Positions 1 through 9,046 are shown, counted from the stretch's first letter. The stretch is 64,000 nucleotides of DNA from CAVXNB01 sp963763085 (GCA_963763085.1 CAVXNB010000001.1:1178001-1242000), one strand, 5' to 3'. Made by a program: numbers and translations. Notes: generated by a model from the letters alone, not told the origin.

Positions 1-2
1 GC

Positions 3-95
3 GACCCGAGCCGCATCTGGCTCGTCATCCAGCTCGGGGCGCCGGTGGCGGGGCAGGCGCTCGAGCGGGCGCTCGCCGGCTTCGGCGACCGGTAA
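3..95 (+). CDS. C-terminal end of an unidentified protein (partial)
   Basis: An open frame runs in from the window edge and stops at TAA 93-95, leaving 30 residues (beginning DPSRIWLVIQLGAPVAG). It shows a short hydrophobic strand followed by an alanine/leucine-rich helix. The fragment is too short to assign to a family. It ends about 270 bases before the promoter of the ABC exporter, so it belongs to a separate transcription unit. Confidence 0.4.
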   Translation, partial: DPSRIWLVIQLGAPVAGQALERALAGFGDR

Positions 96-107
96 CCGGC
101 ACTCCTC

Positions 108-204
108 GCCGGGCCGCTCCTCTCGGGCGGGTCGGGCGGCGGTGGCTGATCGCCGGGCCGCTCCTCTCGGGCGGCGGTGGCTGATCGCCGGCCGCTCCCC
201 TCGG
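108..204. repeat. Short GC-rich tandem repeat (about 2.5 copies)
   Basis: The unit CGCCGGGCCGCTCCTCTCGG followed by a GGCGG-rich stretch and GGTGGCTGAT occurs at about 108-150 (with a 9-base internal GTCGGGCGG insertion), again at 151-184, and as a partial third copy at 185-204. It sits directly behind the stop of the upstream gene. No coding role is visible in the 96-463 gap apart from this repeat and the promoter/operator near its right end. Confidence 0.7.
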
Positions 205-367
205 CCTATTCAATTTCAACGAAAAACTTGCCTCCGATCGAGATTGCGACCAGTCGCAATCTGTTTGGGAAGCAAGTTTGCAAAGAAAAACCACTCATCC
301 CGGCATCGCTGATCGTTGCGAGGAAGATGCGGGCGACCAGGCACCTCGCTCAAGGTCGCGACCCACC

Positions 368-396
368 TTGACAAAAGTAGGCTTTCCGCTACTATA
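368..396 (+). promoter_or_regulatory. Probable sigma-70-type promoter for the ABC exporter operon
   Basis: A perfect TTGACA lies at 368-373. A -10-like element lies 16-17 bases downstream (TACTAT at 390-395, or ACTATA at 391-396). The nearest downstream gene starts at 464, giving a leader of about 60 bases. The -10 region is buried in the palindrome at 391-407. Confidence 0.6.
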
Positions 397-407
397 CAGA
401 GTATAGT
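391..407. promoter_or_regulatory. Perfect palindromic operator overlapping the -10
   Basis: ACTATAC-AGA-GTATAGT is a perfect 7+3+7 inverted repeat exactly on the -10/start region. A dimeric repressor of the PadR, TetR or GntR-YtrA type would occlude RNA polymerase here. No regulator gene is visible beside it within the window, so the regulator may lie upstream or act in trans. Confidence 0.7.
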
Positions 408-463
408 CCTTGGTGCGCTACTGCACTGAGCACCTTGAATGTGGGAAGGAAGGTGGGAAGGCG

Positions 464-1183
464 ATGAGCCTGCTCGAACTGCGTGACATCTCGAAGTTCT
501 ACGGTGAGGGAGCGACGGTCGTCCACGCGCTCGAGGACATCGACCTATCGGTCGACGAGGGCCACCTCGTCGCGGTGATGGGGCCGTCAGGATCGGGGAA
601 GTCGACGTTGCTCACGATCGCCGGCAGCTTGGAGGAGCCGACGAGCGGCGAGGTCCGCATCTCGGGGGTGTCGCTCTCGACCATGTCCCGCAACGACAAG
701 GCACGACTACGGCGAAGGACCATCGGCTACGTGTTCCAGGACTTCAATCTGCTCCCAGGCCTGACTGCGGCGGAAAATGTTTCGTTGCCGCTCGAGCTCG
801 ACGGCATCCCGGCGCGCAAGGCACACAACGCCGGCATGGCAGCCCTCGAGCAGCTCGGGCTCGCGGATCGCGCCGGCCACTTCCCGGACCAGCTCTCCGG
901 CGGCGAACGCCAGCGGGTCGCGATCGCCCGAGCCGGCGTCGGGGAGCGCCGTCTCCTCTTGGCGGACGAGCCTTCCGGTGCACTCGACTCGACGAACAGC
1001 GAGTCCGTCATGCGGATGATCCTCGACGCTTGCAAGCGTGGGGTAGGCGCGGTCGTGGTCACCCACGACGCCCACCTCGCGTCTTGGGCCGACCGGGTCG
1101 TGTTTCTCCGGGACGGGCGTGCCGTCGACCAGGTCACGCCGGATTCACCCGACTCGCTCGTCGCGCCCGTGCCTGGCGCGTGA
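464..1183 (+). CDS. MacB/LolD-type ABC transporter ATP-binding protein
   Basis: This 239-residue ATPase energises the FtsX-type permease encoded next. Walker A GPSGSGKST is at residues 40-48, the signature LSGGERQR at about 144-151 and Walker B LLLADEPSGALD at about 164-175. The family is typically used for export or extraction of peptides, lipids or antibiotics rather than uptake. The ATG at 464 was chosen because it follows the purine-rich ribosome site GGAAGGAAGGTGGGAAGG and fits the family length; the frame also opens upstream to a start at 410. It is the first gene behind the palindromic operator, which suggests induction by a ligand. The substrate cannot be told from sequence. Confidence 0.88.
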   Translation: MSLLELRDISKFYGEGATVVHALEDIDLSVDEGHLVAVMGPSGSGKSTLLTIAGSLEEPTSGEVRISGVSLSTMSRNDKARLRRRTIGYVFQDFNLLPGLTAAENVSLPLELDGIPARKAHNAGMAALEQLGLADRAGHFPDQLSGGERQRVAIARAGVGERRLLLADEPSGALDSTNSESVMRMILDACKRGVGAVVVTHDAHLASWADRVVFLRDGRAVDQVTPDSPDSLVAPVPGA

Positions 1184-1226
1184 AGCCAGCCTTGAGCGCG
1201 AGACACCAAACTCCAAAGGAGCCTTG

Positions 1227-3737
1227 ATGAGCACTGTCACCCTCATACCACCCGCAAGCGTCCGTGCGGCCGACGGTGGATCGGCCGCCCGTAGGGCCGT
1301 CGTCCGGTGGGCCTGGCGCCTCTTCCGACGGGAGTGGCGCCAGCAGTTCCTGATCTTCGCCCTCATCGCTACTGCGGTCGCGGCGACCATCGTCGGCTCT
1401 GCCGTCGCCATCAACTCGGCGCAGCCTTCGAACTTCGGCTTCGGCACCGCACAGGACGCCGTGACCTTCACGACCTACGACGCGCACACGGCGAGCGTCA
1501 TCGCCGGTCTGCGGCACCGCTTCGGTCCTGTCGAGCTCATCGAGAACGAGACACAATCGATCCCCGGTTCGATCAACACCTATCAACTCCGCGCGCAGAG
1601 TCCGAACGGGCCCTTCAGTGGTCCGATGCTCTCGCTCGTCTCGGGGCGTTACCCGTCCGGAGCCGACGAAGTCGCCGTGACGAGCGGCGTGGCCACGGCC
1701 TTGAACCTCACGGTCGGCGACAACTGGCAAGTCGGTGGTGTCGAGCGCCGCGTGGTCGGAATCGTCGAGAACCCCCAGAGCCTCCTCGATGAATTCGCCC
1801 TCGTACCGCCGGGACAGTTGCAACACCCCACGCAGGTCACAGCGCTCTTCGACGCGCAGGGCGTGCCGCTGAGCTCGATCGGCCACAACGTTGAGACCCC
1901 TGCGTCGGTCGCGCAGTCGAACCCGCTCAACCCGGAGACGATCTCACTCGCGGCGCTCGTGCTCGGAATGCTGCTCATCGCCCTCGTCTCCGTCGGCGGC
2001 TTCACCGTCCTCGCCCAGCGCCGGCTCCGGTCGATCGGCATGCTCGAGGCGACGGGCGCCACGGACCGCCATGTCCGCCTCGTGGTGCGAGCGAATGGCG
2101 TCGTCGTCGGCCTTGCCGGCGCCGTCGCCGGATTCGTGCTCGGTCTCGTCGTCTGGCTCGCCTACCGCCCGAGCCTCGAGCAGAACGCCCACCACCGTGT
2201 CGCCGTCCTGGCCCTCCCGTGGGTCGTCGTCGCGGCGGCGATGGTGCTCGCGGTCGTCGCGACCTACTTCGCGGCGTCGCGCCCTGCGCGGGCGATCACC
2301 AAGATCCCCATCGTCACCGCGCTCTCGGGTCGCCCTGCGCCGCCTCGGCAGGTGCATCGCTCGGCGATCCCCGGGGTCGTCTGCTTCGTCATCGCCTTCC
2401 TCTTGCTCGGCTACTCGGGCAGCACCAGTAACGGCAACGGGAACAGTGGTATGCCCGAGCTCGTGTTCGGGCTCGTGTTCCTCATCCCGGGCCTGATCCT
2501 GCTCGCGCCGTTCTTTCTCACCCTTACTGCACGCATCGCTCGTCGGGCGCCGATCGCGACGCGCCTCGCGCTGCGTGACCTCGCCCGATACCGGGCGCGG
2601 TCAGGCTCGGCGCTGGCGGCGATCAGCCTCGGCGTCCTCGTCGCAGTGATCGTGATGCTGGCTGCCTCGGCCCGCTACGGGAACGTCTTCGACTACGCGG
2701 GACCGAACCTCGCTTCGAACGAGCTCGCCCTCCACGGCCCGCCGCCTGACGGGACGGAATTGTTCGGTCCGAACGGCCAATCCATCCAGAAGGGGGACTT
2801 GAGCCAGGCGGTGCTCCAGGCACACGCGGCAGCGATCGCGAGAGGGCTCGGCGCGCAGCTCGTCAACCTCGAGACGGCGAACGCCGAGTTCGCGGGGTCG
2901 CATCTGGGCCGGCAGTGGAACGGATCGATCTACGTTGCCACGCCGCAATTGCTGAGCGCTTTCGGGATCAAGGCGTCCGAGATCGATCCGAACGCGGATG
3001 TCTTGAGCTCCCGACCCGGTCTCAGCGGTGTCTCGGGTCTGGAGCTCGGCTACGGATCGAATCAAAAGCAGGGTCCGGGGGGCTCGTCGTCGGGTTGCAC
3101 GGCCGCGAATCAATGCCTTGCGAATCCGGTCGTCCAGGAGGTCCCCGCGCTTCCGTTGGGGACCTCGGCGCCGAACACTGTGATCACCGAGCACGCCATG
3201 CGAGAGTTCCACATCCAGTCGAACACGCAGGACTGGCTGATCCAGGGCACCCAGCCGTTCACCGCGGTCCAGATCAACAACGCCGTTCAAGCCGCCTCGA
3301 CGTCGCAGCTCTCGGTCGAGTCGAAGAACGACCAGCCGTCGTCGGACGCAGTGACCGGCTGGGCGACGATCTTCGGGATCGTGATCGCCCTCGGCGTGCT
3401 CGGCATGTCGGTCGGCCTCGTGCGAAGCGAGACCGCGAGCGATCTCCGCACGCTCGCGGCAACCGGCGCCTCCAGCTTCACGCGGCGGACGCTGACCGCG
3501 GTGACGGCCGGTGCGCTCGGCTTCCTCGGGGCGCTCCTTGGGACGGTGGGAGGCTATATCGCCCTGCTCGGGTGGATCCGCGGCAACTCGCTCAACGGCG
3601 GGATCGCAGCGCTCGGGAACATTCCCGTGGCCGATCTGCTCTTCATCCTCATCGGCATGCCGGCGTTCGCCGCCATCGTCGGGTGGCTCTTCGCCGGTCG
3701 CGAGCCGGCGGCAATGGCCCACCAGGCGATCGAGTGA
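1227..3737 (+). CDS. FtsX-like ABC transporter permease (fused double-domain form)
   Basis: This is the membrane partner of the preceding ATPase, about 836 residues. An N-terminal membrane segment (WRQQFLIFALIATAVAATIV) is followed by an extracytoplasmic domain, a block of three to four hydrophobic helices, a second large extracytoplasmic domain rich in Gly/Ser/Asn, and a second helix block ending in a conserved-looking GWLFAGREPAAMA tail. That is two FtsX half-units in one chain, as is common for actinobacterial exporters. The start at ATG 1227 follows AAAGGA at 1215-1220; the frame opens further upstream but would overlap the ATPase. The substrate is unknown. Confidence 0.85.
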   Translation: MSTVTLIPPASVRAADGGSAARRAVVRWAWRLFRREWRQQFLIFALIATAVAATIVGSAVAINSAQPSNFGFGTAQDAVTFTTYDAHTASVIAGLRHRFGPVELIENETQSIPGSINTYQLRAQSPNGPFSGPMLSLVSGRYPSGADEVAVTSGVATALNLTVGDNWQVGGVERRVVGIVENPQSLLDEFALVPPGQLQHPTQVTALFDAQGVPLSSIGHNVETPASVAQSNPLNPETISLAALVLGMLLIALVSVGGFTVLAQRRLRSIGMLEATGATDRHVRLVVRANGVVVGLAGAVAGFVLGLVVWLAYRPSLEQNAHHRVAVLALPWVVVAAAMVLAVVATYFAASRPARAITKIPIVTALSGRPAPPRQVHRSAIPGVVCFVIAFLLLGYSGSTSNGNGNSGMPELVFGLVFLIPGLILLAPFFLTLTARIARRAPIATRLALRDLARYRARSGSALAAISLGVLVAVIVMLAASARYGNVFDYAGPNLASNELALHGPPPDGTELFGPNGQSIQKGDLSQAVLQAHAAAIARGLGAQLVNLETANAEFAGSHLGRQWNGSIYVATPQLLSAFGIKASEIDPNADVLSSRPGLSGVSGLELGYGSNQKQGPGGSSSGCTAANQCLANPVVQEVPALPLGTSAPNTVITEHAMREFHIQSNTQDWLIQGTQPFTAVQINNAVQAASTSQLSVESKNDQPSSDAVTGWATIFGIVIALGVLGMSVGLVRSETASDLRTLAATGASSFTRRTLTAVTAGALGFLGALLGTVGGYIALLGWIRGNSLNGGIAALGNIPVADLLFILIGMPAFAAIVGWLFAGREPAAMAHQAIE

Positions 3738-3837
3738 GCGGGCCGGCGGTCGAAGGGAACGCCCATCTCGGCTCTCCGGAGCGCAGGAACCGATCCGTTA
3801 CAGTTCGAGCGGGTCGTAACCGAGCCAAGGAGATCAG

Positions 3838-4689
3838 ATGCCGCTCTTCGGAAAGTCTGCGGATACGACGGGCAGCTCTTGGGAACCTGAGGCCGCCGCC
3901 GGCCGGCTGGCACACACGTTCGGCGCCGACCCCACCGGGGTGTTCACGTCCGACCTGTCGGTGTCGGAGTACGTGCTGCTCGGAGAGGCTGGTTTCGAGC
4001 CGTTCGGGTTCGTGATCGGATCGTCGATCTACCACATCGGCCTGCAGGTCGGAAAGTGGTCGCAGAACCAGGAGCTGCAAGTGCTCACCCAGGCCATGTA
4101 CAACGCCCGCGAGCTCGCCATGGCCCGGATGCAGGCCGAGGCCGAGCACCTCGGGGCGGACGGCATCGTCGGCGTGCAGCTGCGGATGCAGGCCTATGTG
4201 TGGGGTCAGGACGTCCTCGAGTTCATCGCCACCGGCACCGCAGTCAAGGCGACGGGCCCTTCCGCCGGTGCCCACCGGGCGCCTGACGGCCGCGCGTTCA
4301 GGTCCGACTTGTCGGCTCAGGACTTCTTCCGCCTCCTGGCCGGCGGAGCGGTGCCCGTGGCGTTCGTCCTAGGCACGTGCGTGTACCACATCGCCCACCA
4401 GTCGGCCTTCCAGGCCTTGCGCCAGACGGGACAGAACCAGGAGATGGTGACCTTCACCCAGGGCATCTACGAGGCCAGGGAGCTCGCCCTTTCCCGGATG
4501 CAGGCCGAAGCCGCCCAGGCTCAGGCCTCGGGCATCGTCGGCGTCTCGGTCGGCGTCTTCAACCACGTCTGGGGCGAGCACGCGACCGAGTTCCTCGCCA
4601 CGGGGACGGCGATCCGCCGGCTCGCCGACGAGCACCGGTTGGCGGACACCTCGCCGAAGCCGACGTTCACGCTGGGGCTGGACCTCTGA
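3838..4689 (+). CDS. Tandem YbjQ-type (putative heavy-metal-binding) domain protein
   Basis: The 283-residue protein contains two copies of a YbjQ/UPF0145-like unit. Each has a helix with RMQAEAE/RMQAEAA, then GIVGVQL/GIVGVSV, then a W-G-D/E-V-LEF/TEF strand ending FIATGTAVKA or FLATGTAIRR. Proteins of this family form small oligomeric barrels; their function, including metal binding, is not established. A good ribosome site AAGGAG at 3827-3832 supports ATG 3838. The stop (TGA 4687-4689) overlaps the likely start of the secreted CHAP protein. Confidence 0.75.
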   Translation: MPLFGKSADTTGSSWEPEAAAGRLAHTFGADPTGVFTSDLSVSEYVLLGEAGFEPFGFVIGSSIYHIGLQVGKWSQNQELQVLTQAMYNARELAMARMQAEAEHLGADGIVGVQLRMQAYVWGQDVLEFIATGTAVKATGPSAGAHRAPDGRAFRSDLSAQDFFRLLAGGAVPVAFVLGTCVYHIAHQSAFQALRQTGQNQEMVTFTQGIYEARELALSRMQAEAAQAQASGIVGVSVGVFNHVWGEHATEFLATGTAIRRLADEHRLADTSPKPTFTLGLDL

Positions 4690-6701
4690 TCGCGACCGCT
4701 GCACGCGGTCGCCGCGTCCTCGCCGGCGCCGTTTCGATCCTTTTGGCGCTTACCGCCGGCTTGGCGCTCGGAGCCCGGCCGGCCGGCGCGGGGCTCGCCG
4801 GCGACGGCCACGTCTCCGCATCCTTGGCCTGCGGTGAGGTCGTGCTGCCCGGCTACGCGTGGCTGGGCGGCGACGGCGTCGACGTCTTCAGCAACGGCGA
4901 CGACGCCGGCACCGGCAACAGCTGTGGCGGGATCTCGTCGGTGAACGGCGTCGTGAGCGGTGAGGAGTGGCAGTGCGTCGAACTGATCGACCGCCTCTAC
5001 CTGACCCGCGGTTGGATCAGGTCGACCTGGTTCGGCAACGGCGCCGACATGTACCGCCTCGCTCCAGGCAACCTCGCCGAGCAGCCGCAGGGGTCGATCT
5101 CGTTCCTCTCCCCCGGCGACGTCATCAGCTATGAGAGCCCGGGCGGGGTGGAGCCGGGCCACGCCGGCATCGTCAACGAGGTGACGCCGATCAGCCTCGG
5201 GCGGTACGAGGTGCAGATGGTGCAACAGAACGGGTTTCTCTACACCTACGGAATCCTGTCGGACGGGGTCCTCACCATGACGACCGGCTGGGTCCGGAAT
5301 TTCCCTGTCATCGGCGTGATCCACCATCCTGGCGCCACACCTCCGGTTCCCGGGACGCAGCCGGCGAACCTGTTGCAGAACGGGAGCTTCGAGCACGACC
5401 GGACCGCCGGATGGAAGTGGCAACGGCCTCTCGGCGGGAAGCTCTATGCGCTCGCCAAGCAGGCTCCGGACGTTCCCGAGGGCAACAACCTCTTCGAGAT
5501 GAGCACGACGCGCACGGACGGCTCGCTCTACCAGGACGTGACGATGCCGCTCGTGCCGGGCGAGAGCTACACGTTCTCGATCTGGGCCCGCGCCAACGCC
5601 AAGGTCACCGAACGAATCTGCGTCGTCCTCTGGGGCGTCGGGCAGAGTACCGAGCACGGTCAGACATGCGTGAGGATCGGCTCGACCTGGACGCTCGTGT
5701 CCGCGCCGTACGACGTCGGTGCTGCCGGTCTCGATCGCCTCCGCGCCCAGGTGTACCTCGTCACGACCGGGGTCAACCTCGAGCTGACCGGGGCGTCGCT
5801 CGTAGACGACGGCCTCGCCAACGCCAGCTTCGAGGGTGCTCAGACGGCCGGCTGGGAGATGGGGAACCCGAAGGGCGGCCGCGTCCGGACGTTCGCCCAC
5901 AGGGCGCCGGGCCTTCCCGAAGGTGGCAGCCTGCTCGAGGTCAGCTCCAGCCGGTCGGGCGGCTCGGTCTACCAGGACGTGCCGCTGATCGCCGTGCCGG
6001 GCCAGAGCTATACGTTCTCGATCTGGGTGCGGTCGGCCGCCACGACGAAGGCGAACGTCTGCGTCGTGCTGTGGGGCATCGGGTCCGGCATCCAGGTGCA
6101 CGGCCAGACGTGTGCCCTCGTCAGCACGACGTGGACCCAGCTGTCCGCTCCCCTCGACGTCGACACGGCAGGCCTCGCCGACCTTCGGGCACAGGTCTAC
6201 TTGCACACGTCGAATATCAAGGTCGACCTGACAGGATCCGCGCTCGTCAACGACGGCCTCTCGAGCGCGAGCTTCGAGAACAACGCCACGACAGGCTGGA
6301 CGACACAGAGCCCGCGCGGCGCCACGACGAGGGCGTTGGCCGAGAAGGCGCCTGGACTGCCCGAGGACGGCCACCTCCTCAAGTTGGGCACGTCCCGACC
6401 GGGCGGCTCGGTCTATCAGGACGTGCCGGCGAGCCTGGCCCCGAACCAGAGCTACACGTTCTCCATCTGGCTCCGGTCGAACGCCCCGTCGAAAGAGCGC
6501 GTCTGCGTCGTCCTCTGGGGTCTCGGTGGCACCGCACAGAAGGGCCAGACTTGCTTGAGCGTCGGGCCGACGTGGACCCTCGTCTCGGCGCCCTACGACG
6601 TCAGCGCCACCGGGCTCCGAGGTCTCCGGGCTCAGGTCTACCTCTTCACCGCCGGCCCTCGCCTCGACCTGACCGGCGCCTCGCTCGGCGGGGCGGCCTG
6701 A
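4686..6701 (+). CDS. Secreted CHAP-domain hydrolase with three tandem C-terminal repeats
   Basis: About 671 residues. A basic, hydrophobic N-terminus ending ALGARPAGA is a typical signal peptide (about residues 1-35). A CHAP-like domain (about 45-215) carries the expected Cys in EEWQCVELIDRLY (about 97) and His in EPGHAGIV (about 159), so it probably cleaves peptidoglycan peptides or amides outside the cell. Three repeats of about 147 residues follow (about 228-374, 376-524, 525-667). Each has NGSFE-like, YQDV, SYTFSIW, CVVLWG, GQTC, TWT and LRAQVYL blocks plus two cysteines, resembling CBM_4_9 carbohydrate-binding sandwiches. No ATG/GTG is available near the signal peptide; CTG 4686 overlaps the previous stop as CTGA, and TTG 4743 is too far in. 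The start is therefore uncertain. Confidence 0.75.
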   Translation: MIATAARGRRVLAGAVSILLALTAGLALGARPAGAGLAGDGHVSASLACGEVVLPGYAWLGGDGVDVFSNGDDAGTGNSCGGISSVNGVVSGEEWQCVELIDRLYLTRGWIRSTWFGNGADMYRLAPGNLAEQPQGSISFLSPGDVISYESPGGVEPGHAGIVNEVTPISLGRYEVQMVQQNGFLYTYGILSDGVLTMTTGWVRNFPVIGVIHHPGATPPVPGTQPANLLQNGSFEHDRTAGWKWQRPLGGKLYALAKQAPDVPEGNNLFEMSTTRTDGSLYQDVTMPLVPGESYTFSIWARANAKVTERICVVLWGVGQSTEHGQTCVRIGSTWTLVSAPYDVGAAGLDRLRAQVYLVTTGVNLELTGASLVDDGLANASFEGAQTAGWEMGNPKGGRVRTFAHRAPGLPEGGSLLEVSSSRSGGSVYQDVPLIAVPGQSYTFSIWVRSAATTKANVCVVLWGIGSGIQVHGQTCALVSTTWTQLSAPLDVDTAGLADLRAQVYLHTSNIKVDLTGSALVNDGLSSASFENNATTGWTTQSPRGATTRALAEKAPGLPEDGHLLKLGTSRPGGSVYQDVPASLAPNQSYTFSIWLRSNAPSKERVCVVLWGLGGTAQKGQTCLSVGPTWTLVSAPYDVSATGLRGLRAQVYLFTAGPRLDLTGASLGGAA

Positions 6702-6769
6702 TCGACCAGAGCGGCCGTACCTTCGCCGGCCTCGCGCGAGCGATGCTCAGGTTGGCGAGCGCTTCTTCC

Positions 6770-7721
6770 TCAAGCTTGCGCCTGTAGCTGGCTTTCCAGG
6801 TCTCCTAGCACCCTGTAGCAAGGCAGCACGCCGGCGACGCTCGCGTTCGGCTCCCGGCCCTCGCTGGATGGCCGACACGAATTCGCGGTCCTGGAGCTCG
6901 ATGCCGTTCATCGACACGTCGACGTTCGAAACGTCGATCCGCTCGTCGTTGCCTGTGAACAGGTCGTCGTAACGCGCGATGTAGGTGCCGTTGTCGCAGA
7001 TGTAGCGGAAGAACGTGCCAATGGGCCCGTCGTTGTTGAAGCTCAAAGAGAGCGTGCAGATCCTCCCCCCAGTCGTGAGGAGCTGCACCGACATGTCCAT
7101 CGCGATGCCGAGCTGGGCATGAATCGGACCTTGCAATGCGTTGGCCGCCACGACCTCTTCGCCCGTCTGGTACTGGAAGAGGTCGACGGTGTGGGCGGCG
7201 TGGTGCCACAACAGGTGGTCCGTCCAGCTTCGGGGTTCTCCCAACGCATTCATGTTCGTGCGGCGGAAGAAGTACGTCTGCACGTCCATCTGCAAGATGA
7301 GCAGCTCGCCGGCGAGGATCCGTTCGCGGATCCACTTATGGGACGGGTTGAACCTGCGGGTGTGGCCGACCATGCAGACGAGTCCGGTCTCCTGCTGGAC
7401 GCGGTTGACCTCTTCTGCGTCCGCCCAGCTGTCGGCCAGCGGGATCTCCACCTGCACGTGCTTGCCGGCTCGCATCGTCGCGATCGCTTGAGCGGCGTGC
7501 ATCGGGGTGGGCGTGCACAGGATCACCGCGTCGACGTCGTCGCGCGCGAGTATCTCGTCGAGGTCGGTGGAGGCGTGTGCGACGCCGTATCTGCCGGCGA
7601 CTTCCTGTGCTTGCTCCATCCGCCGGCTCACGATCGCCGTGACCTCGACCCCATCGATGTTGGCCAGACCGTCAAGGTGCTTGATGGCGAAGGCGCCGGC
7701 GCCGGCGACTGCAATTCGCAT
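6770..7721 (-). CDS. ligC: 4-carboxy-2-hydroxymuconate-6-semialdehyde dehydrogenase (LigC), frameshifted near the 3' end
   Basis: A Gfo/Idh/MocA-fold NAD(P)-dependent dehydrogenase that oxidises the cyclic hemiacetal of the ring-cleavage product to 2-pyrone-4,6-dicarboxylate. The N-terminal Rossmann motif is VAGAGAFAIKH, and EIPLADS, GHTRRFNPSH and DHLLWHHAAHTVDLF are typical of LigC/PmdC. In the raw frame the last 40 residues become arginine-rich and stop at 6747. Dropping one G in the run at about 6857-6860 restores a family-like end (REPNASVAGVLPCYRVLGD) stopping at 6770. It is the last gene of the 4,5-cleavage operon, 30 bases after ligB. Confidence 0.88.
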
Positions 7722-7751
7722 TGGCTGTTCCTTATCTTCCGTTCGTCCGCC

Positions 7752-8594
7752 TCAGCGGTCAGCCTCCAGCACGAGGTGGCCGAGCGCAGTGTTCGAGGCG
7801 GGCACGTGGTAGAAGCGGCGGAGCTCCTTGGGGTTCTTCCCGAGGGCACCCCGCATGATCAACCACATCACGAGCTCGATCCCCTCCGAGCCTGCCTCGC
7901 GCAGATATTCGATGTGCGGCATGCGGCGCAGCGCCTCGGGATCTGCCGTGATCTTGTCCAGGAATGCCCCGTCGAACTCGCGATTGATGAGTCCCGCACG
8001 CGGGCCCTGCAGCTGGTGGCTCATCCCTCCCGTGCCCCAGACTTGGACCTGGAGGTCTTCGGGGTAGCTCTCGATCGCCCGCCGGATGGCCTCTCCGAGC
8101 AGATAGCACCTGTTACCGGTCGGCGGCGGGTACTGGATGACGTTCACCGAGAGCGGAATGACTTTTACGGGCCATGCCTCGGGTTGGCCGAACATGAGCG
8201 ACAGCGGGATCGTGAGGCCGTGGTCGACATCCATCTTGTTCACAATGGTCATGTCGAACTCGTCAAGTATGGTCGACTGGGCGATGTGCCAGGCCAGATC
8301 CGGATGTCCCTCGACAACTGGTACCGGCCTCGGTCCGAAGCCCTCGTCGGCCGGCATGAAGCGTTCGGCGCAACCGATCGCGAACGTGGGTATGAGCTCC
8401 AACGAGAAGGCGCAGGCATGGTCGTTGTAGACGAGGACCACAACGTCCGGGGCCTGATCGGCGATCCAGCGCTTGGTCCAGTCGTAGCCGGCGAAGATCG
8501 GCCGCCAGTAATCGTTGCCCGATTGCCCTCGGTCCCACGCCGCGCCGACGGCGGGCACGTGGCTCGTCGTCACCCCGGCGGTGACTCTGGCCAT
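7752..8594 (-). CDS. ligB: Protocatechuate 4,5-dioxygenase beta (catalytic) subunit
   Basis: This 280-residue extradiol dioxygenase subunit opens the ring of protocatechuate (or gallate) between C4 and C5. Ligand-type residues fit LigB: His12 in TSHVPA, His59 in VYNDHACAF and the Glu of GSEGIELVMW. WGTGGMSHQLQGPRAGL and FYHVPASNTA are also characteristic. The ATG at 8594 overlaps the ligA stop (TGATG), so the two subunits are translationally coupled. In the raw sequence a ligA frameshift makes ligA and ligB read as one chain; the coupled stop/start shows they are separate genes. Confidence 0.92.
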   Translation of the reverse strand: MARVTAGVTTSHVPAVGAAWDRGQSGNDYWRPIFAGYDWTKRWIADQAPDVVVLVYNDHACAFSLELIPTFAIGCAERFMPADEGFGPRPVPVVEGHPDLAWHIAQSTILDEFDMTIVNKMDVDHGLTIPLSLMFGQPEAWPVKVIPLSVNVIQYPPPTGNRCYLLGEAIRRAIESYPEDLQVQVWGTGGMSHQLQGPRAGLINREFDGAFLDKITADPEALRRMPHIEYLREAGSEGIELVMWLIMRGALGKNPKELRRFYHVPASNTALGHLVLEADR

Positions 8595-9046
8595 CAGCGG
8601 CCCTCCTTGATCGATCGCCAGCCCTCGGGAGACCGGCCGCCGGCGATCATCATCGCCGCGTACTCCTCGGGGCTCATGCCGGTCATCGACGCCCGCCGCG
8701 TCCTGGAAGCTCTTGCCGTCGGAGGCGAACAGCTTGGCGAGGAAGTAGATGTTGCCCCCCTCGGCGATGGCGGCGTTGTAGTCGCGTGCGAGCACGGCCA
8801 GCTTCTGCGCCTCGGTCATCGGCCACTCATCGACGTATGCCCGCTCGTCGCTCTTGAAGCGAGCGCGGTTCTCGGGTTTCATCAGGCTCATGCAGAACTG
8901 GTTGAGCCAGTAGCCCTTGCGGGAACGTTGCGCCGTGAACACGGTGGTGCCCGGGATGTCGTCGAACTCGCTGACGTCGGTGACGGGCCTGACGCTGCTG
9001 GCACCTGGGGGGTGTCCGAGGGCGTCCCGGCGCCGAGGTCGGTCAT
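8594..9046 (-). CDS. ligA: Protocatechuate 4,5-dioxygenase alpha subunit, two frameshifts
   Basis: This small all-helical subunit caps the LigB active site. Residues FTAQRSRKGYWLNQFCMSL, DERAYVDEWPMTEAQK and EGGNIYFLAKLFASDGKSFQ identify it. ATG 9046 follows GGGAGG and overlaps the ligI stop (ATGA). Two single-base errors break it. Restoring a seventh base to the six-base G run at 9007-9012 joins the start to VSEFDDIPGTT. Removing one base at about 8690-8695 restores GMSPEEYAAMMIAGGRSPEG and ends at TGA 8594-8596. Confidence 0.85.

Noticed and set aside
1134..3722. Several long antisense frames opposite the FtsX permease
   Set aside because: Composition-driven shadows in high-GC DNA with no motifs or ribosome sites.
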